Assembly (NCBI RefSeq): GCF_000255115.2
Contig: NC_018068.1
Coordinates: 1,293,977 to 1,357,976, forward strand
Origin: Desulfosporosinus acidiphilus SJ4
Lineage (GTDB): Bacteria > Bacillota > Desulfitobacteriia > Desulfitobacteriales > Desulfitobacteriaceae
Reading direction: 5' to 3'
Length of the DNA: 64,000 nt
The notes beneath the pieces are model-generated. The model was given only the letters and a program-made list of their open reading frames with translations, had not been told where the DNA came from and did no database searches. Position numbers and translations under genes: made by a program. This document shows positions 29,702 to 37,467 of this stretch, in pieces (position 1 is the first letter of the stretch; every line of letters begins with the position of its first letter).

Positions 29702-30215
29702 TTATTACTTGATAATGTGTTTCAACACTTTGATCTGTAATTGGAACAAGTCAAATACTGTTCGAAATTGAAATGTGTTCTTGGTCGGTTTGGGAGTTTT
29801 TACCGATTTAATATCTACGCCATTGATACTGGGTAGACCTAAGGTTGTGGGTTGATGTTTCTTGGAGCTAGACGAAGTGTTTGGGGCAAGTGAACTTTAA
29901 CAGGTAATGCTGCATAATGTTTTAACCTATTGGATAACACAAGTTGCTACACCCAACGAATCGAAAAACCGAAGGATAAGGGAGGCGTTTCATATGATGG
30001 AACACAGCCGAATCGTTTGGACGATCCGGCGCATTATAGAGTTTCTTACGAGGAGACACGCGATTATATAGCATTGAAGTGATGTTTCGGAAAAACTAAG
30101 TCAATTATAGGTTCGACTTCAATAAACTTTTGAGGTGAATTTAATGGAGTTTAGAGGAAAATTAAGGTGCCTGTTGAATCAACTGTTATTATAGAGAGTA
30201 GGGGAGTAATTCTTA
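29702..30215 (+). other. Non-coding gap between Hachiman and Kiwa, with short coding remnants
   Basis: No intact gene is seen. Around 29994-30062 a 21-codon ORF (MMEHSRIVWTIRRI) looks like the debris of a larger gene, and around 30145-30195 a frame reading KVPVESTVIIESRGVILNG is open only briefly. GGGGAG at 30201-30206 is the kwaB ribosome site. Confidence 0.4.
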
Positions 30216-31077
30216 ATGGATATCAATAATTGTAATAACTTAATATATAAATTAAGTAATATCGATACTGATGCACAGTTACAAAATGTTGATGTCTCTT
30301 TTCATCTAGTTAGCAAACAAAATGAGGCCGATAATGGATACCAAACATCCGAAATTCAGCTTTCACCGGACGTAGTATATTGGATTAAAACAAATGTGAT
30401 TGCAATGTTGAATAAGTTAAAGCAAAATCATGTTTTTAATGTTGCTGATTATAATCATGAAATTGCTTTAAAAGATAGAATAGCAAAACTTTCACTAAGT
30501 GTAACACCGTTAGGTAAAAAAGAACTATTGATGAATGCATTAAGACAAGCCGATCCCGAATTTTCAGAAAAGAAAAGGTGGGAATTTTGATTTCTTTATA
30601 GTCGATGATTATATATTTATATTAAATCCAACCAATTTTGAGTATGCATTTGATTATAGGGATCATATTACAGATTTAAGAGATCAAAATATTAAAACGA
30701 TTATATCAATGCCTTTTTTTGATTATGTAGATTCAAATAAAGAGATTTTTGAAGAATCGTGTAAGCAATTTATATATTCTAGAGGTCTCGCCCAAATTAA
30801 ACCTGAAACGTTAAATGCAATTCAGGAAAATTTTGAAAAAAGATGTGAAGAATTACTAATTATTAAATCAAGCATTCCCGCTGAACCAGAACAAAAATCA
30901 AAATATATTGAAAGATATAATACGCTTTGGAAACTATTTGACTATATAGATTTAGATAGGAAAAAGATAATCTACCATGAAGGCGATTCTCCAACAACTT
31001 TAATACACTTATTTGCAGATAAAATTGTTAAATCTTTTCTTACTGAAGACTTTAGAATAGTATCTTCCTACGAATAA
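30216..31077 (+). pseudogene. kwaB: Kiwa defence protein KwaB (DUF4868), frameshifted
   Basis: Two adjacent frames together make a protein of about 285 residues. The first part (30216-30590, 124 residues) ends at a stop just after an A-rich run. The second, one frame over, has no start codon until 30709, but its unbroken sequence before that (FFIVDDYIFILNPTNFEYAFDYRDHI) is the conserved heart of DUF4868/KwaB. KwaB is the DNA-binding effector of Kiwa, an anti-phage system that senses membrane events through KwaA. The join lies in CAGAAAAGAAAAGG at about 30565-30578. A simple indel that inactivates the gene is most likely; programmed slippage on the A-rich run is the other option. kwaA follows after 34 bases. 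Confidence 0.65.
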
Positions 31078-31111
31078 GTTTTAGGTAATAATCTCTTCAA
31101 GAAGGAGAGTA

Positions 31112-31753
31112 ATGATGTGGGGAAAAAGAGAGCAAGTGATTTTATGGACTACTTCCTATCTACCTTTAATTTTAATAATGTTATATAGGTTTATAGATGG
31201 TAACAACTTTTTTAAGAATACTAAATGGGCATTATGGTTAAAGCGAAATATTGGGAAAGAGTTGTTCGAATTTTTTCTCATATTACTTATAATTACATTC
31301 TCATTACTTCTTTTTAGATTAATTACAAATTGGTTATTTAATGATTTTGATGATCAGTTAAAAATGAGAAGGATTGGCAGAAGTTACTCAGTAAGAAAGT
31401 ATCAAAAAATAAGTGTTAATGATTATTCTTTCTTTCTAATAACTCTTTTATTGCCTCTATTTTCTATAGATAATAAATCTGTCGTAAATCTTGTTGTAAC
31501 CCTCTTCATTATTATAGTTATTATAGTGATTTATGTTAAAACGGATTCTATAAGCATATGCCCTCTATTTTTTACTTCCGGACGTAATGTTTATCGTGCT
31601 GAGATTTCTGATCAAACAAAAGAAATAGAAAAAGTAAATCCTTTAGTAAGATTAGATGTAATAATAATTATAAAGGAGAGAACACTTGATTTAAATAATA
31701 AATTTAGAGTTCAAAAATTGGTAGCTAATGTGTACTATCTGACGACAAGTTGA
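31112..31753 (+). CDS. kwaA: Kiwa defence membrane protein KwaA
   Basis: This 213-residue protein has about four membrane helices: two near residues 12-25 and 51-72, and two in the block from about 108 to 140, then a soluble tail. KwaA is a four-helix inner-membrane sensor that recruits KwaB. The stretch IYVKTDSISICPLFFTSGRNVYRAEI after the last helix resembles the family. Position directly after a KwaB-like gene supports the call, although Escherichia coli Kiwa has the reverse order (kwaA first). ATG 31112 follows AAGGAGAG; ATG 31115 is equally possible. The assignment rests on topology, size and context rather than strong sequence motifs. Confidence 0.62.
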   Translation: MMWGKREQVILWTTSYLPLILIMLYRFIDGNNFFKNTKWALWLKRNIGKELFEFFLILLIITFSLLLFRLITNWLFNDFDDQLKMRRIGRSYSVRKYQKISVNDYSFFLITLLLPLFSIDNKSVVNLVVTLFIIIVIIVIYVKTDSISICPLFFTSGRNVYRAEISDQTKEIEKVNPLVRLDVIIIIKERTLDLNNKFRVQKLVANVYYLTTS

Positions 31754-32132
31754 AAAACACACTTTAAAAATTAGAATACTAGCAAGTTCTAATAATTCCT
31801 TACGATATAAAAAGAATAGTATTGTAGTTTTTGTGTAAATAGTAATTATCTTGCCGTTAAACTTATCATCAAAGGAATTAAAACAAAGGATTCCGGACAA
31901 CATTCCGGCTCAAATTCTATCATGTCACCGTTACACATATTGCCCCTCGCGCCCCGCTAACCTCAACCCAAAATCCCCATAAACCCCAGCTACCAGTCAA
32001 GCCACCGAACTCCTTCAATCCCGCAGGAAGGGATGTGGTTGCCTGGTGGATATGGGGAAGATGGAGGGTGAAGGATGGGAAGTCAATAGCGGTTAAGTAA
32101 GTTAACTGGAACAAAATTAGAGGGAGTTCAAG
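31754..32132 (+). other. Non-coding gap with dispersed repeat, copy 1
   Basis: No gene is seen. A 37-base segment at 31991-32027 recurs with four changes at 32805-32841. The C-rich composition around it differs from the A+T-rich genes on both sides. Confidence 0.45.
31991..32027. repeat. 37-bp intergenic repeat, copy 1
   Basis: The core ACTCCTTCAATCCCGCAGG is identical in the second copy at 32805-32841; flanking C-rich sequence is also similar. Minus-strand translation gives an open PAGLKEFGGLTGS peptide in both, so it could be gene debris. Confidence 0.55.
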
Positions 32133-32711
32133 ATGAAGAAAGCTTTCAATCTAATTTGTGGGTTAATAATATGTTTAAGTATGATTTCTGGTTGTACAGC
32201 GAGTAATGTCTCAAGCACGAAATCTAATACAAACATACAAATGAATACACAGAATGAAGCAAAGTCAAACGTAACTGGAGTGACTGCAAATGACGCTCGT
32301 TATAATTGGGATTTACCCAGTAATGTAGAATGTGTCGTTACAGGGAACTTGCCAGAAGGTTGGTCGGTAACATTTCCAAAGAAAAACGAGGGAGAAATAT
32401 TTAGACAAGGAAAACAAGTTGGCTCAATCGAGATATTGGGGTTCTATGGTGGAGCATCTGGTCTTCCAAATCACAGTTCAGTTATAAAAACCGAAGATGT
32501 TAAATCAGGTTTGGGAAATGGGAAAATGTATTTACTGGAACGTGAGATGCCAGCTGCGTCAAAGAATCCAAGAACTTGGAATGAATATTACGCAATATTT
32601 CCAATTGGACAATTAAATTTAGCATATAATGTTTGGATAGAAACAGTAAACTTAGATAAAGACATAGTGACGATGAAAAGGCTCTTATTAGCATTAGGGT
32701 TAAAAAATTAA
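32133..32711 (+). CDS. Predicted lipoprotein of unknown function
   Basis: This 192-residue protein begins with a lipoprotein signal: positively charged MKKA, a hydrophobic core and the lipobox ISGC, with lipidation at Cys21. A Ser/Thr/Asn-rich linker follows (about 22-50), then a globular domain with NLPEGWSVTFPKKNEGEIF and VGSIEILGF that resembles small extracellular beta-rich domains. It would sit on the outer face of the cell membrane. ATG 32133 follows GAGGGAG. It stands alone on its transcript, downstream of the Kiwa genes and upstream of another membrane protein. Whether it takes part in defence is unknown. Confidence 0.75.
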   Translation: MKKAFNLICGLIICLSMISGCTASNVSSTKSNTNIQMNTQNEAKSNVTGVTANDARYNWDLPSNVECVVTGNLPEGWSVTFPKKNEGEIFRQGKQVGSIEILGFYGGASGLPNHSSVIKTEDVKSGLGNGKMYLLEREMPAASKNPRTWNEYYAIFPIGQLNLAYNVWIETVNLDKDIVTMKRLLLALGLKN

Positions 32712-33035
32712 AAGGTTAGGATAATTTTTACCCTGTGTACCCGGCATCATATTTTTCTTTTTTGAACTACCCCAGCACCCCCACTATCCCAAATAACCCC
32801 ATGCTACCCGTCAAACTACCGCACTCCTTCAATCCCGCAGGTTGGATGTCCTTACCTACCGGATAACTGAACCGGAAAGGTGGAGGGATGCGTCACATGG
32901 AGTCATCCAAAAGAAGGTAACTTTCGAAGGTTGGAGTTTATTGAATATGTGGCGGGATTTAAAATGATTATTGGATTTTCCAAGCAATTTTTCGCAAGAT
33001 TACTTGGATATGAACTGTAGAAGGAGGACGGAGTT
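32712..33035 (+). other. Non-coding gap with dispersed repeat, copy 2
   Basis: No gene is seen. The C-rich stretch 32770-32880 contains the second copy of the 37-bp repeat (32805-32841). Confidence 0.45.
32805..32841. repeat. 37-bp intergenic repeat, copy 2
   Basis: It matches 31991-32027 with four substitutions, in the same orientation, with the lipoprotein gene between the copies. Confidence 0.55.
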
Positions 33036-33605
33036 TTGACGAACACTAAGACCATAATCGGGTACAATTTGTTTTCTTATCCAACACTGGTTGTCATTGC
33101 TCTAGTATTATTTGGACTTTCTATATTTCTTTATAAACAAATAAACCTTGAACATGGTAAGGACAAGAGTATAGTTTTCATCCATCTTAATGATGGAGAA
33201 TTAAAAAGCAATGATTGGATATTTGCAAAATTACCAAACTGGCTGAGATGGATTTTGTCTCTACCAGTAGCCATATTTGTATTCTTGGTAATTCAATATC
33301 TATTGAGTTTTACCATACACAATATACTCGGGTGGACTTATCAAAATGAAGTAATTAGGTCTGTAGTTATGATGGCAAGTGTTATTAGTTTTATTGCATG
33401 TTTTTTTTATTGCCTTCCAAAATATAAAGCAGCTTTTACAGTGGCTTCTAGTATATTGTTATCGATATATTTTTTACTCTATGCTGTATTGGGTATTATA
33501 AACGGCTTTGTAGGAGATATTGCTTATGGGGTTTCAGTAATTGTTTGTATTTGCATCGTTGTTGGGATATTACTGAGCAAGGACAGTATGGATATAATTG
33601 TCTAA
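33036..33605 (+). CDS. Hypothetical membrane protein
   Basis: This 189-residue protein has about five membrane helices (approximately residues 12-30, 68-92, 106-125, 130-150 and 155-185) and one hydrophilic loop between helices 1 and 2 (HGKDKSIVFIHLNDGELKSN). No named family is recognised. The start is TTG 33036, preceded by AAGGAGGACGG. It lies at the right end of the segment holding Hachiman and Kiwa and is followed by a long non-coding stretch. Confidence 0.6.
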   Translation: MTNTKTIIGYNLFSYPTLVVIALVLFGLSIFLYKQINLEHGKDKSIVFIHLNDGELKSNDWIFAKLPNWLRWILSLPVAIFVFLVIQYLLSFTIHNILGWTYQNEVIRSVVMMASVISFIACFFYCLPKYKAAFTVASSILLSIYFLLYAVLGIINGFVGDIAYGVSVIVCICIVVGILLSKDSMDIIV

Positions 33606-33797
33606 TTAGGTATTTTAGAGGCTTGGAAAGAAAAATGCTTATTTTACTCCCTACCACCACATTGCCCCACCTCGCCAAGTTCAAGAAGCCGCCTGGATTT
33701 AAAGGCTAACCAGCGGTCAAGAGCTGAGTCTGGCGTGTGGTCAACGGAGGTGGCGCTTCTAGCCTGCGTGGGATCAAACTGTATATGTATTTTTCCG

Positions 33798-33880
33798 TGG
33801 ACAAAGCACGTTGAGACGGTCGTGGTGATAGAGCGGAAGTAGCCTGGTATCAGTGGTTTCGGGAGTTTGGGCTTAATTTG
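33798..33880 (+). repeat. Divergent repeat with CACGTTGAGAC core, right copy
   Basis: Counterpart of 25695-25785: the blocks ACAAAGCACGTTGAGAC, CGTGGTGA, AGCGG and AGCCTGGTATCAG occur in the same order with small gaps. A third, partial match is at about 25583-25600. Confidence 0.45.
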
Positions 33881-33894
33881 ATAGTGTGTTTTAT

Positions 33895-33927
33895 GTTCCC
33901 TTGGACGTATGTTTGAGGGAACTTTTT
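33895..33927 (+). terminator. Hairpin terminator
   Basis: GTTCCCT (33895-33901) pairs with AGGGAAC (33916-33922), followed by TTTTT. Confidence 0.55.
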
Positions 33928-34397
33928 GGTTTAGGGGGGCGCACTTTAATGAAAAATAAAGCTTAACGCGAAAAGAATGTGGTTTTTGCGTATTTATCTA
34001 TGGAATTAACGGAAAACGACCCCCTCGTCTCCACCAAATCAAAAGACTGTCGTTGATACAATGGCGATCTTTTATTTTGCACTGGAATTAAGCGGTTTGG
34101 GGGATATTTGCGTTTGTATTGGGGATAAAACGAACTGTAATGCGGGTATAAATTGTTAATTATGAACCCGGTATCGTTATTTTATGCACCCCTTTTATAA
34201 CGCTTGTTGTACACTGGCGTTTTTTTATCTATCGTTATTATTATCTGTCAAGTTTGCTGCACTGTCTTGTCCACCGTGTGTTGGAGGGGGATGGGCTGGA
34301 ATGTCCTTTGAAAAAATATGGTTGCAGTTTGGACTTTGTGTGTTTTACCAATGTGCCTTACAGCGAAGGGAAGGGAGCGTTTGTGTGCTATGGCTTA

Positions 34398-36347
34398 TCA
34401 ATTATCAATTAAATCTTTAGTATTAACTGTTTGATTAAGCAGTAATTTTAATCTACTCATTGCTTCCTCTACAATCTTACTTTGCGTTTCAATGTTTTCG
34501 ATTACTTCTAATGTTGTCCGTGTGTCAACCTTTACAACTGCATTTGGATTGACAGCTTTAAGGTCGAAAACTTTAGCGTCTATGTCAGAAATGATGGCTT
34601 CCTGTTCTTTGATTTCTTTTTCAATGCTGACTATTTTTTCTTCAAGTGCTTCAATTTCTGCTTTGTCTTTTTTATCTTTCTTAAAAACTTTCAGTTGCTC
34701 CTTTAACGGAATATTTTCCTCTCGGAGTTCAGTAACTTTCTCTTTGTATGGCTGCATCTTTTCCCATGCTTCTACTCTGCGCGCTGCAAAGTCAATTGAC
34801 CATGAGTAGCGGCTTTCGCCTTTGGTCGCTATCATTTTTGCGTAGGTTGGGAACTGCTCATCTTTTACATTTTCATCTTCTAACCATTCTTCTGTAAGTG
34901 TTGCAGGGAGTTTGCTATCATCAATGATGTTTCCATCTTTGTCATAACCGAAATGAGCAAGTGTCATGGGTGTTTTCTTACCCACCTTAACATGTGTAAG
35001 GTCATAATACCAAATCTTTTCTGTCTTTTTGCCTTTGGTGAAAAATACCAAGTTGGTTTTTACGCCTGCACCTGCTGTTGAAAATACACCGCCCGGCATA
35101 CTTATAATTGCCCACACACTACATTCATCAACCAGCTTTCTCTTGGTTTCCACAAATGCACTTTCATTGGTGCGGAATAACAAACCTTCATCCAATACAA
35201 TAGCACAAGTTCCATCGTGTGATAAATGAGAAATGATGTCCTGCACAAAAAGCACTTGGGTTGAACTTGTTTCAAAAGCATATCTTTTCTGTGCGTCTTT
35301 CCCTTCTTTACCGCCAAAGGGTGGATTGGTAAAAATATAATCAAAAGTATTTGGTGCATTTTCAAATAATGCGCCGTATGTGGCGCGGTTAGTTAATGTA
35401 TTACCGTGCCAGATATTCGGCTGGTCAATGCCATGAAGGACAAGATTTGCTAAAGCGATTGGAAAGACTAAGTTTTCTTTTTCTTTTCCGAAGAAAGTAT
35501 CATGTTTTAGCCCATCTATATCGGTACTGGAAATGTCTTTACCTAATTTATGATGAAGGTATTCGTACCCAATCGCTAAAAAGCCACCTGTTCCGCAACA
35601 AGGGTCAAAGATGGTTTTTCCATGCACAGGATTTATAGTGAGTACCATTGCCCTGATTACTTCACGAGGAGTAAAAAACTGACCGCCATCGCTGTTTTTT
35701 TCACCCATTTTCAGAAGCAAATCTTCATAAACTTGCGAAAGTGTGAAAAACTGAGTGTCATCAACATGATCGGCGTGGAGTTGATGAACTTTGTCCAAAA
35801 TATCACGGAGATTGGTTTCGCTATCCACACGTACTCTTTCAACTGCTGTCATTATGCGACCTATGATGCGTTGCTTGCGACTTGCATTTGGATTGGGTTG
35901 TTCTGTTGTTTTATCAATATCCAAGCTGTGCAAATGAGGCAACAATTCATTATTGATGAAGTCAAACAGTTTCTTGTCGCCTTTGGCAAAAAGTTCTTGC
36001 CGTTTCCAACCTTGCGGTTTGCCGTCAGATGTTTTGGGGTGGTCTGGTTTATCGCTGTAAGGTGCTGCCCAATCCTGCCAACGAAAAGGACTTACCAAGG
36101 CAGGGTTATAACTGTTACCTAATGCTTCGGCTTCTTCTCTTTCTCTTTGTTCTTGTGCATCGAGAATGCGTAAAAACAAAATCCAAGTGAGTTCGGGTAC
36201 ATACTGCAATGCACTGGCACAGTTTGATCTGCGCATTACATCACATATTGTTTTTACATACGATGATAAAGACTGTATTGAGCCGATAGCCTTCGTTTGT
36301 TTTTTTGCTTTTTGAGTTTTCTCTACTTTATCTTTTGTCTTAGCCAT
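34398..36347 (-). CDS. hsdM: Type I restriction-modification DNA methyltransferase HsdM
   Basis: This 649-residue protein is the modification subunit: it methylates adenine in the site chosen by HsdS and is also needed for restriction. The N-terminal helical HsdM domain is followed by the catalytic domain with FDPCCGTGGFL (S-adenosylmethionine motif I) and TNPPFGG (motif IV, about residues 330-345). The C-terminal 120 residues form a long charged coiled coil (KEQLKVFKKDKKDKAEIEALEEK) that would pack on HsdS. It is longer than many HsdM proteins because of this tail. ATG 36347 lies behind AAGGAGATTG and overlaps the hsdS stop by eight bases (ATGGCTAA), so translation is coupled. An upstream in-frame ATG at 36374 lies deeper inside hsdS and is not needed. 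Confidence 0.93.
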   Translation of the reverse strand: MAKTKDKVEKTQKAKKQTKAIGSIQSLSSYVKTICDVMRRSNCASALQYVPELTWILFLRILDAQEQREREEAEALGNSYNPALVSPFRWQDWAAPYSDKPDHPKTSDGKPQGWKRQELFAKGDKKLFDFINNELLPHLHSLDIDKTTEQPNPNASRKQRIIGRIMTAVERVRVDSETNLRDILDKVHQLHADHVDDTQFFTLSQVYEDLLLKMGEKNSDGGQFFTPREVIRAMVLTINPVHGKTIFDPCCGTGGFLAIGYEYLHHKLGKDISSTDIDGLKHDTFFGKEKENLVFPIALANLVLHGIDQPNIWHGNTLTNRATYGALFENAPNTFDYIFTNPPFGGKEGKDAQKRYAFETSSTQVLFVQDIISHLSHDGTCAIVLDEGLLFRTNESAFVETKRKLVDECSVWAIISMPGGVFSTAGAGVKTNLVFFTKGKKTEKIWYYDLTHVKVGKKTPMTLAHFGYDKDGNIIDDSKLPATLTEEWLEDENVKDEQFPTYAKMIATKGESRYSWSIDFAARRVEAWEKMQPYKEKVTELREENIPLKEQLKVFKKDKKDKAEIEALEEKIVSIEKEIKEQEAIISDIDAKVFDLKAVNPNAVVKVDTRTTLEVIENIETQSKIVEEAMSRLKLLLNQTVNTKDLIDN

Positions 36348-37467
36348 TTTCAATCTCCTTAAATGCTTGTGCAAGCAAGCGATTTGGTAATCCGTTAATT
36401 TCCTCTGCTGTTTCTCGCCAGCTTGCTTTCATGACATCCAGTTCAGTTAAGGCAGAATTTATTTTTGAAACTGCTTCTTGCTGAACTTGTAATGAAGGTG
36501 CTGGTACTTCAAAAGAATTGAGTAAGCCCCCATTCAAATTCGCTTGATTACCGCCTCGGTTTTCAGACATATTTCTCATGTCCTGATAAGAATACATTAA
36601 CCACAATTGCAAAAATTCAGGGTCCCATGTTTCATTTGGCTGAATGGCAAAACATGCCTGATTAATAGTCGCAGGTACTTTTAGGATTGCGGATTGTCCT
36701 CTTGTTTTGCCCTGACCATACATGGCAATTAAAACTGTATTTTCCGGGAGTAATTTTAGAGAACACTCTTTTAATGCTTTGACAGAAACATATTCTTCTG
36801 ACTTTGTAATTGGCGCAAATGCAATCTCACCTGTCTTAATCCAAGGAATTTCTGCGGGTTGCCAATAATCTTTCCGTCCTCTTGATGGTGTGCTACCACT
36901 AGTTGTTATAGCTTTTTCACCAAGTTTAAATTTTTCTGCTTCGTGGAATTCAGAAAGAAAATCGTTTAATACTAAATGTTTTAATCGCTTCAAATCCTGA
37001 TTAATAAATTCTGTCGATTCTCTTGCTTTTTCAATTTCATTAAACTGCGATTTTAAATTTAAAGCAATTAGTTGCTGATGGCTCTTTAAGTTGGGAACGG
37101 CTATATTCTTTTCATAAGCATCATCCCGATTAAGTCCAGGTACACCACTTGCTTTATTTAGCTTCTCTAAGTTTAAACTTCTTAAAATAAATGAAAGCCA
37201 ATCTAAATCACATTCAGTGCATGTTTCGTCAATATAATATGTTGTATCAATCGCCCAACATGGTTGTTCTGAAATCAAAACCTTCCCAATGGACCCTTTT
37301 CTTCCAATAATGATAGTTTTTCCAGAAGTAAAAGCTGTAGTATGGGTTCCCACAATGCCATTAGACCCATAAACATTAATATTGCCTGCAACTCTATCCT
37401 TTTCAGTAAGGTTTTTTCCATATTCAAACCTACAGATTTCTCCCAGACGCTTCACTGTGTAACTCAT
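36340..37467 (-). CDS. hsdS: Type I restriction-modification specificity subunit HsdS
   Basis: This 375-residue subunit recognises the bipartite DNA target. It has two target-recognition domains (about residues 1-150 with YGKNLTEKDRVAGNINVYGSN, and 180-345 with TTSGSTPSRGRKDYW), each followed by a helical spacer (LIALNLKSQFNEIEKARES and QEAVSKINSALTELDVM). This is the normal Methylase_S arrangement and length. The ATG start overlaps the hsdR stop by four bases (ATGA), and its end overlaps the start of hsdM, so the operon order is hsdR-hsdS-hsdM. The target sequence cannot be predicted by eye. Confidence 0.92.
   Translation of the reverse strand: MSYTVKRLGEICRFEYGKNLTEKDRVAGNINVYGSNGIVGTHTTAFTSGKTIIIGRKGSIGKVLISEQPCWAIDTTYYIDETCTECDLDWLSFILRSLNLEKLNKASGVPGLNRDDAYEKNIAVPNLKSHQQLIALNLKSQFNEIEKARESTEFINQDLKRLKHLVLNDFLSEFHEAEKFKLGEKAITTSGSTPSRGRKDYWQPAEIPWIKTGEIAFAPITKSEEYVSVKALKECSLKLLPENTVLIAMYGQGKTRGQSAILKVPATINQACFAIQPNETWDPEFLQLWLMYSYQDMRNMSENRGGNQANLNGGLLNSFEVPAPSLQVQQEAVSKINSALTELDVMKASWRETAEEINGLPNRLLAQAFKEIENG

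Larger units (their letters stand above)
33606..34397 (+). other. Long non-coding stretch between the membrane protein and hsdM
   Basis: No credible gene is seen; plus-strand ORFs near 34184 lack ribosome sites and have unnatural composition. The left part carries the right copy of the CACGTTGAGAC repeat (33798-33880) and a hairpin terminator (33895-33927). The right part (about 34150-34397) has a different, G+T-rich character and may have arrived with the type I restriction operon. Confidence 0.5.

Noticed and set aside
31920..32114. Minus-strand ORF before the lipoprotein gene
   Set aside because: It covers the dispersed 37-bp repeat, is very rich in Gly/Thr/Ser and has no start context; treated as repeat or debris.
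34184..34420. Plus-strand 78-residue ORF next to hsdM
   Set aside because: No ribosome site, Cys/Trp-rich accidental composition, and it runs into the hsdM end.
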